Source of the DNA: CAYLLN01 sp033762315
GTDB taxonomy: Bacteria; Planctomycetota; Planctomycetia; Pirellulales; Pirellulaceae
Reading direction: 5' to 3'
DNA length: 64,000 nt
Assembly: GCA_033762315.1 (NCBI GenBank)
Contig: JANRLS010000080.1
Location: 13,819 to 77,818 of the forward strand
Shown: piece after piece, positions 59,067-64,000 of the stretch
Layout: every line of letters begins with the position of its first letter
Position numbering within the stretch: position 1 is the stretch's first letter
Made by a program: the position numbers and the translations under genes
The notes under the pieces: generated by a model
Told to the model about the DNA's origin: nothing
Databases searched by the model: none
The model's input: only the letters and a program-made list of their open reading frames with translations

Positions 59067-60080
59067 CTATACCGTCTTCCCCAGCGCCGTCGCCACGGCC
59101 CGGCACTTGGCCATCGTTTCCAGGAACTGCGGGAAGTTGAGCGACTGATAGCCGTCGGAGAGGGCTCGCTCGGGGTCAGGATGGACTTCGAGGATCAGGC
59201 CGTCGGCTCCGGCGGCAATGCTGGCGGCGGCCAGGTCGGGCACCCGATCGGTGTGCCCGGTGCCGTGGCTGGGATCGACAACCACGGGCAGGTGCGTTTT
59301 GTGATGCAAGTAAGGGACCGTGGCGAGGGGGAGCGTGAAGCGGGTGTGGGCCTCGAACGTGCGGATGCCCCGCTCGCACAGCATTACGTTCGGGTTCCCT
59401 TCGTTCAGGATGTACTCGGCGGCGAGCAATAGCTCTTCGATCGTCGCGCTCGGCCCGCGCTTGAGCAGCACCGGCTTTTTCGCCTGGCCGACTGACTCCA
59501 GCAGCCGATAGTTCTGCATGTTCCGCGCGCCGACTTGCAGCACGTCGCTATATTCGGCCACCAGCGGCACATCCTCGGTCGCCATCACCTCGGTCACGAT
59601 GGCCAGGCCCGTTTCCTTGCGAGCCAGGGCGAGCAGCTTCAGCCCCTCTTCCTTCAGCCCCTGAAAGGCATACGGGCTGGTGCGCGGCTTGAAGGCCCCG
59701 CCGCGAAGGGCGGTTGCGCCGGCCGCCTTGACCGCGTGGGCGGTCGTCAAAATCTGCTCCTTGGTTTCGACCGAGCAGGGACCCGCGATGATGCCGATGG
59801 CCCCGGCCCCGACCTTGAGGCTGCCAGTGACGACTTGCGTCGGCTCCTTTTTCACTTCGCGACTGGCGACTTTGTAGGGGGCGAGGATGGGGACGACGTC
59901 TTCGACCCCCGGTCCGCTGGCCAAGGCTTCCTTCGTTTCGGATCGCTTTTCGCCGATCGCGGCAATCACGGTACGCTCGGTCCCTTGAATGACGTGCGAC
60001 TTTAGCCCCAGGGCCTCGACCCGCTCGGCCATGTGCTTGATTTGCTCGGGGGTGGCCCCCTTTTCCATGACGACGATCAT
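59067..60080 (-). CDS. 3-deoxy-7-phosphoheptulonate synthase
   Basis: DAHP synthase, the first enzyme of aromatic amino acid synthesis, joins PEP and erythrose 4-phosphate. At 337 residues with an N-terminal ferredoxin-like (ACT-like) regulatory domain of ~70 residues, it fits the type I-beta class (AroF of Thermotoga type). Catalytic blocks: IAGPCSVE, RGGAFKPRTSPYAFQG, LLKRGPSATIEE, CERGIRTFE, and the metal-site DPSHGTG. The ATG at 60080 starts MIVVMEKGATPEQ, with GAGG nine bases before; the longer frame upstream reads through a repeat. Confidence 0.95.
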   Translation of the reverse strand: MIVVMEKGATPEQIKHMAERVEALGLKSHVIQGTERTVIAAIGEKRSETKEALASGPGVEDVVPILAPYKVASREVKKEPTQVVTGSLKVGAGAIGIIAGPCSVETKEQILTTAHAVKAAGATALRGGAFKPRTSPYAFQGLKEEGLKLLALARKETGLAIVTEVMATEDVPLVAEYSDVLQVGARNMQNYRLLESVGQAKKPVLLKRGPSATIEELLLAAEYILNEGNPNVMLCERGIRTFEAHTRFTLPLATVPYLHHKTHLPVVVDPSHGTGHTDRVPDLAAASIAAGADGLILEVHPDPERALSDGYQSLNFPQFLETMAKCRAVATALGKTV

Positions 60081-60147
60081 CGAAAAAACCTCGCGTAAAC
60101 CAGTGAATTTGGGAGGGATGGCGTTCATGGGGGGAGGGTCCGTTGTT

Positions 60148-60198
60148 AGTGGTCCGTTGTCCGTCGCCGTCGCCAGTAGGTCATTGCAACGGACCACT
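60148..60198. repeat. AGTGGTCCGTTG palindrome upstream of DAHP synthase
   Basis: Perfect 12-base arms AGTGGTCCGTTG (60148-60159) and CAACGGACCACT (60187-60198) within a low-complexity stretch of GTCCGTTGT words (60135-60222). It lies in the leader of the DAHP synthase gene. It is a further member of the set of short repeats in the window. Confidence 0.7.
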
Positions 60199-60249
60199 GA
60201 CTACGAACCACGGACACTCTATTAACCGTTCCCGTCCGCCCGAGCCAAC

Positions 60250-60282
60250 AAAAAACCCCGAGCGACCGGCTGGTCCTCGGGG
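60250..60282 (-). terminator. Rho-independent terminator of the MORN/HEAT gene
   Basis: Read on the minus strand, CCCCGAG-GACC-AGCC-GGTC-G-CTCGGGG forms a stem of 11 pairs with one bulged base, followed by six Ts (A-run at 60250-60255 on the plus strand). It lies about 160 bases beyond the stop of the minus-strand gene at 60444 and before the DAHP synthase leader. Confidence 0.85.
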
Positions 60283-60443
60283 CGTTGGGTTTTCATTTGG
60301 TTGCGGCGAACTACCGACAAACCTCCCGCGGCCCCAGGGACTGGGTAAAGGTAAACCGCCAAAAGTAGCCGATCCTTCGCAACATGCCTGTATTATCGTT
60401 GGTTTGCCGGCTGCCGCAAGAGCGCGTGAGGAAAAAGTGGCCC

Positions 60444-62093
60444 CTAAAAAAACCCCGGCCCATACCCCCGCTGCAGCTCAGCGGCGGTGGCGCTCACCTT
60501 GCCAATGCCGGCGGCAATTTCGCGAACTTCGGGGGAGGGGTCGAACTGGGCTTGTTCCAAAATTCCCTTCACTTCGGCTGGAATCGGCCAGCGCAGTTCG
60601 ACGCCGCCGTCCGCTAAACCCTTCCGCTCGGCGGGACCGCGCTCGATCATTTGCTCCAGCACATGGAGCACGAATATCCGCGTGCTGACGTTCGGCTCGC
60701 GACAGCAGGTCACCAGCAGCGGCAGCGGATCGGTTTTGAGCCGGGGCAGCGGAGCCCAGTTCAAGCCAGACACAAACATGATGGTATTGGGATCATAAAC
60801 TCCCGAGACGAAGGGCCCCTGCGGTATAGGATTGCCCGTCAGTCGCTCGACCAGCCGCAAGAAAATCTCTTGCCGCCGCTGGCTGTCCACATCGCAAAGT
60901 TGGGTGAGAATCTCGGCGGCGACCTCGGGATCCTTCGCTGCGCGCTGGGCAGCGTCGATTTTCGGCCACAGCTCGGCCCGCCGCTCGGGGGCCAACAGAT
61001 AAACCAGCTGCATCCCGCGCAGCGCCAGCCGCGAGTCGGCATGTTTGGCCAAAGGCTCGATCTGGGGCAGCAGCTCCAGCGGCGGCGGTTCGAATCGGGC
61101 GAGCTGCCGCAACACCAAGATTTGGGCGGCGACGGAGCCACCGCCGAGCACCGGCGCGAGCGCGGGAATGGCCGCCGGGCCCAACTCGGCAATCAATGTC
61201 TCGGCGGCCAGTTGGCGGCGCAAATCGCCCGAGGCCATTTCCGCCGCCAGCCTCGCCAGCAGTTCGGCATGTTCGGTCTTCGTCCGGCCGGCGACGAAAG
61301 CCATTTCGCGCAGTTCGCCGGACGAGTCTCGAATCTGCCACTTCCCTTCGCGCAGACCGCGCCGATACTCTCCCTGCTCGGTGATTCGGCCCGCTTCGTC
61401 GTAGCTGGTCCACGCCCCGTGCCGCAGGTCGTCGTCAAACGCCCCCTCGAACTCGAGCTGGCCATTGGCTCGCCAGCTGCGCGCGGGGCCGAGGCGAACC
61501 GCGCGAAATCCGGCCCCGACCACCCGATTGGCCGTCTCCAGGTTGAGGCCGGGGGCATAGAGCGAGCCTTGCCAGAACAGGGCATTCGGCGTCGGCAGCG
61601 GCACGCGCTCGCGGGTGGGACGATAAGTCACCTCCGAGCGGAGCGTGCCGGATTCGTCCCACACCCTCCAAACCCCGGTCCGCGCGCCGATAGCCACGGT
61701 CCCTTGGGCGGCGACGCGGCCGTCCGGATACCAGGTCGTCCAGTTGCCGCTGGGAATGCCGCCGCGAAATCGCCCGCTCACGAGCGGATCGCTCGCTTCA
61801 TCGTTAAGTTGCCACCCGCCGATGTTCGTATAAATCGGGGCCTCGACCGCCGACGGGCCACTTACCATGCTGCCGACGCGGATGACGTTCGTGCCCGCCT
61901 CTTGCCGCACATGCCGCCGCAATTGCAGTTGCCCGCCAGCCAGCGGCTCGACGCGCGGTTTGGGGGCCCAAAACCACCAGCAAACGCCTGCCGCAACCGT
62001 GGTCACCAGCAGCAGCGACCGCAGGCTGAACTGTGTCACCCACCGCAGCCAGCGGCGGCGAGGTTGGGGCTTATCGGGCGATAAGGTGCTCAT
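60444..62093 (-). CDS. Membrane-anchored MORN/HEAT-repeat protein
   Basis: A 549-residue protein with one N-terminal membrane helix in the FSLRSLLLVTTVAAG form that I regard as typical of planctomycetes. Residues ~90-265 contain MORN-2-like repeats (GNWTTWYPDGRVAAQG, GVWRVWDESGTLRSEV, HGAWTSYDEAGRITEQGEYRRG, EGKWQIRDSSGELREM); residues ~270-500 contain HEAT-like helices. The function is unknown. It lies 11 bases downstream of the next gene on the same strand, so the two probably form an operon. Its terminator is at 60250-60282. Confidence 0.75.
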   Translation of the reverse strand: MSTLSPDKPQPRRRWLRWVTQFSLRSLLLVTTVAAGVCWWFWAPKPRVEPLAGGQLQLRRHVRQEAGTNVIRVGSMVSGPSAVEAPIYTNIGGWQLNDEASDPLVSGRFRGGIPSGNWTTWYPDGRVAAQGTVAIGARTGVWRVWDESGTLRSEVTYRPTRERVPLPTPNALFWQGSLYAPGLNLETANRVVGAGFRAVRLGPARSWRANGQLEFEGAFDDDLRHGAWTSYDEAGRITEQGEYRRGLREGKWQIRDSSGELREMAFVAGRTKTEHAELLARLAAEMASGDLRRQLAAETLIAELGPAAIPALAPVLGGGSVAAQILVLRQLARFEPPPLELLPQIEPLAKHADSRLALRGMQLVYLLAPERRAELWPKIDAAQRAAKDPEVAAEILTQLCDVDSQRRQEIFLRLVERLTGNPIPQGPFVSGVYDPNTIMFVSGLNWAPLPRLKTDPLPLLVTCCREPNVSTRIFVLHVLEQMIERGPAERKGLADGGVELRWPIPAEVKGILEQAQFDPSPEVREIAAGIGKVSATAAELQRGYGPGFF

Positions 62094-62104
62094 GAAAACA
62101 GCTC

Positions 62105-63877
62105 CTAACGTCCAAACGGGTCGCCAGCGGGGACCGGCACGAACGGATTTTCCACCGCCGGACGCGGCGGCCGCCGAGCGGGTGCCGGCGTGGGGCTGGG
62201 GGGATCAAAGGGATCGCCCGGCGGCGCGGGGACGAACGGATCGTCATTGCTGGGTTGCTCCGAAATGGCGGGATGATCGTTGGTTGCAAAATTTTCGAGC
62301 TCGCGCAGCTCGGCTCGTTCCACCGCGCGCTGCGGACGCTGTCCGGTCCGCTGCTCGGTAAACCAGTCAGCTAGATCCTGATGCAATTCCCACGACCCGC
62401 GGACCACGAGCCAATCGGCAAACGACACGATTTCGGCGCTACCCCCTGATTGGACCCAATGTTGCGACCCCAAATCGTTGGCAATCCGTTGAATCAGCTT
62501 CTCGTGGTTCATGCTGTCGGCGTTTGTGCTGTCGGCCGCCAGGAACTCCTTTGACCGGTATAACCTGATCTCAGCCAGTTCATCGCCATCGCCGCGTTGC
62601 AGAATATGCAATTCACCTCCGCACACCCGATACTCAAGCCAAAGCGGCCGCAGTAAATGATCGAGTACGGTACCCAAGGTCCCGTGCTCGGTGGCACGCG
62701 TCACCGGCGGAAAACCGCGCCATTTCTGGGCGAGAACCCGCTTAGCCATGCGATCCCAAATCACCTCGCAGTCCAACTCCGAGGCAATTTGCTCCAGCGC
62801 TCGGTTGAGCGGCTCGCCACAGAAATCGACCTTCATCGACTCCCGAAATCGCGCTTCCAACCCATCGCCGATTGGGTCTGGGCTCAGCCGGACAATCGGA
62901 GGCGATTGCTGCGAACCCGGCGTCGGCCGCAGGCAGTTGGCGAAAATCGCGCCAATTAGGCCAGCGACGTGCCGCTGCTTAGAGGCCGAGTGACTGACAA
63001 CGAGCAGGCCACCATGACACTCGATCGAACCAGGTCCGCCGGCATCGCTCCACGATTTGGGATCGATGACGGCCGTTACCATTTGTCTGAGCTCTTCGGT
63101 GCCGGTGACGCCCACTTCAGGATCGGCGAGCAGTCGCACATCGTAAATCGCGGTGTCCACAGCGTCTTCGGCTGCATCCGGTGTGGTAAGGACAAGTGTG
63201 CCCCCGCGCGAGATCCAGCAAATCTCGTGCTCTCCCAGCAAGCGGTCGAGTTGCCGGTGAAGCGGCGCGGCGGGCAGGTCGCAGGTTAGGCGCGGATACT
63301 GATCTAGGTACGCCAACCCCGCTTCTCCCAGTCGCTTCTCATCCAAGACAACCTGGCAGCCGAATTGCGCCGACAGCAGTTTCGCTACTTCGCGTAGCGA
63401 TTGCTCGTGAAAGGATATCGTTCCCGGCTCGTTGAGGATTTCTCGGAGGCGGATTTCGGCGGGGCTGGACGGCGGCCAGGTCGCAGCAGTTTCAGGATGA
63501 GGCGAGTTCAGAACCTGGCGCAACTGACTGAAGAAACGCTCGATGTCGCGATGAACATCGTCGCTTTGCGTCACCAGCAGCCAGTGGTCGAATGGGCTGA
63601 CGGAGCCCGGCCCGCCGACTTCGTCCCAAGTTGGTGCCGCGACCGTGCTCATCAGCAGCTCGATCAGCTCGTCGAGGTCCGCATCGTCACCGGTCGGGGC
63701 CAGGTCGTGCAGCGGATAGGCGACCGTGGTGAGAGCTAATTCCTCTACCTCTGCCGCACCGATCACGACGGCCTCGTGGAGGGTGAAAAATCCCAGTCCC
63801 AGGTCGTCCACAATTCGCCGCAACGCCGTGCCCAGCGATACGCCGGAAATCCGCGAGGTGACTAGAGCGTATTTCAA
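62105..63877 (-). CDS. Tandem-domain protein with proline-rich tail
   Basis: A 590-residue protein of a type I do not recognise by name. Three copies of a ~170-residue unit can be seen: a helix-strand half like secretin/STN domains (LNRALEQIASELDCEVIWD, then LDHLLRPLWLEYRV) and a second half with a W....GG turn (TWDEVGGPGSV, SWSDAGGPGSI, HWVQSGGSAEI). The first copy lacks its first half. The C-terminus is Pro-rich with DPFVP repeats. The start at TTG 63877 has no ribosome-binding site and a stop five codons upstream, so the real start is uncertain. No signal peptide. Confidence 0.6.
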   Translation of the reverse strand: MKYALVTSRISGVSLGTALRRIVDDLGLGFFTLHEAVVIGAAEVEELALTTVAYPLHDLAPTGDDADLDELIELLMSTVAAPTWDEVGGPGSVSPFDHWLLVTQSDDVHRDIERFFSQLRQVLNSPHPETAATWPPSSPAEIRLREILNEPGTISFHEQSLREVAKLLSAQFGCQVVLDEKRLGEAGLAYLDQYPRLTCDLPAAPLHRQLDRLLGEHEICWISRGGTLVLTTPDAAEDAVDTAIYDVRLLADPEVGVTGTEELRQMVTAVIDPKSWSDAGGPGSIECHGGLLVVSHSASKQRHVAGLIGAIFANCLRPTPGSQQSPPIVRLSPDPIGDGLEARFRESMKVDFCGEPLNRALEQIASELDCEVIWDRMAKRVLAQKWRGFPPVTRATEHGTLGTVLDHLLRPLWLEYRVCGGELHILQRGDGDELAEIRLYRSKEFLAADSTNADSMNHEKLIQRIANDLGSQHWVQSGGSAEIVSFADWLVVRGSWELHQDLADWFTEQRTGQRPQRAVERAELRELENFATNDHPAISEQPSNDDPFVPAPPGDPFDPPSPTPAPARRPPRPAVENPFVPVPAGDPFGR

Positions 63878-63948
63878 AACTTGTTTTCGCTAGCTAAACC
63901 GCATGGTGACGTTGGTCGTAAGGAGTGGAACCGAAAGGAGGCCCACTT

Positions 63949-64000
63949 ATGACAGACCGATCCCGAGTGGCGGTGGAATCGCCGACGGGGTCCATGACGG
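63949..64000 (+). CDS. 5' end of a rightward gene, product unknown
   Basis: The ATG at 63949 is preceded by an excellent ribosome-binding site, AAAGGAGG (63934-63941), seven bases away, and the frame (MTDRSRVAVESPTGSMT) stays open to the window edge. Only 17 codons are visible, so no family can be named. It is divergent from the tandem-domain gene, with 71 bases between the starts. Confidence 0.5.
   Translation, partial: MTDRSRVAVESPTGSMT

Noticed and set aside
61086..61095. GGTTCGAATC as a tRNA T-loop
   Set aside because: It lies inside the MORN/HEAT coding sequence and no flanking stems or anticodon arm can be drawn.

Overview
The window is high-GC, gene-dense DNA that I read as a chromosomal segment of a planctomycete, most likely of the Pirellula type. 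The signs are a formaldehyde-activating-enzyme (Fae) homologue next to ordinary bacterial genes, a Tat-exported Gfo/Idh/MocA oxidoreductase, a secreted sulfatase, a DUF3472 protein, the FSLRSLLL-type membrane anchor, a divergent second EF-G, type III plus type I glutamine synthetases, and dispersed short palindromes whose translations (VSEG, SAWER, FKVQ-like) I associate with this phylum. No rRNA, tRNA, CRISPR array, prophage or insertion sequence was recognised.

Layout. 1-3.7 kb: F1 part of ATP synthase (atpA 3' end, atpG, atpD, atpC), with palindromes on both sides of atpG. 3.8-10.1 kb: an FHA protein, a small unknown, a large YfhO-like membrane protein overlapping an ABC ATPase, an unknown protein and a phosphodiesterase. 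10.1-16.4 kb: exported oxidoreductase, phosphohexomutase, serC, a PIN toxin-antitoxin pair and a membrane-anchored peroxiredoxin-like protein. 16.4-17.8 kb: a non-coding island of degenerate repeats. 17.8-24.6 kb: NHL propeller, cupin, Fae homologue, HD hydrolase, a very cysteine-rich exported protein, panB, a DinB-like protein and hisA. 24.6-29.8 kb: EF-G paralogue and the ferrous-iron operon feoA-feoA-feoB-small Cys protein, with a promoter and a Fur-like box. 29.8-42.7 kb: tyrS, trmL, a response regulator, DUF3472, argH, a HEAT/receiver-like protein, a sigma-54 activator, sulfatase, DUF1877, ispD, and a leucyl aminopeptidase with a one-base frameshift. 42.9-54.0 kb: ubiD-like decarboxylase, hrpB helicase, fur, a sugar-lactone oxidase, recO, a BamD-like/LptE-like lipoprotein pair, a mazEF-type pair whose toxin carries a stop codon, and folP. 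54.4-64.0 kb: glnN and glnA in tandem, an RraA-like protein, a DAHP synthase and two planctomycete-style repeat proteins, then the first bases of a rightward gene.

Links between genes. The feo operon (26.8 kb) and fur (47.5 kb) make a plausible iron-regulation pair. glnN has a GG-N10-GC (-24/-12) promoter candidate, and the window also encodes a sigma-54 activator. BamD-like and LptE-like lipoproteins form a two-gene outer-membrane unit.

The most unusual signal is not a gene. Families of short palindromic or low-complexity repeats sit in intergenic gaps and also, in frame, inside four conserved enzymes (phosphohexomutase, UbiD-like decarboxylase, HrpB, FolP). They add about 16-35 residues each without breaking the frame, much as Rickettsia palindromic elements do. 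All calls come from reading the sequence; no database search was run.
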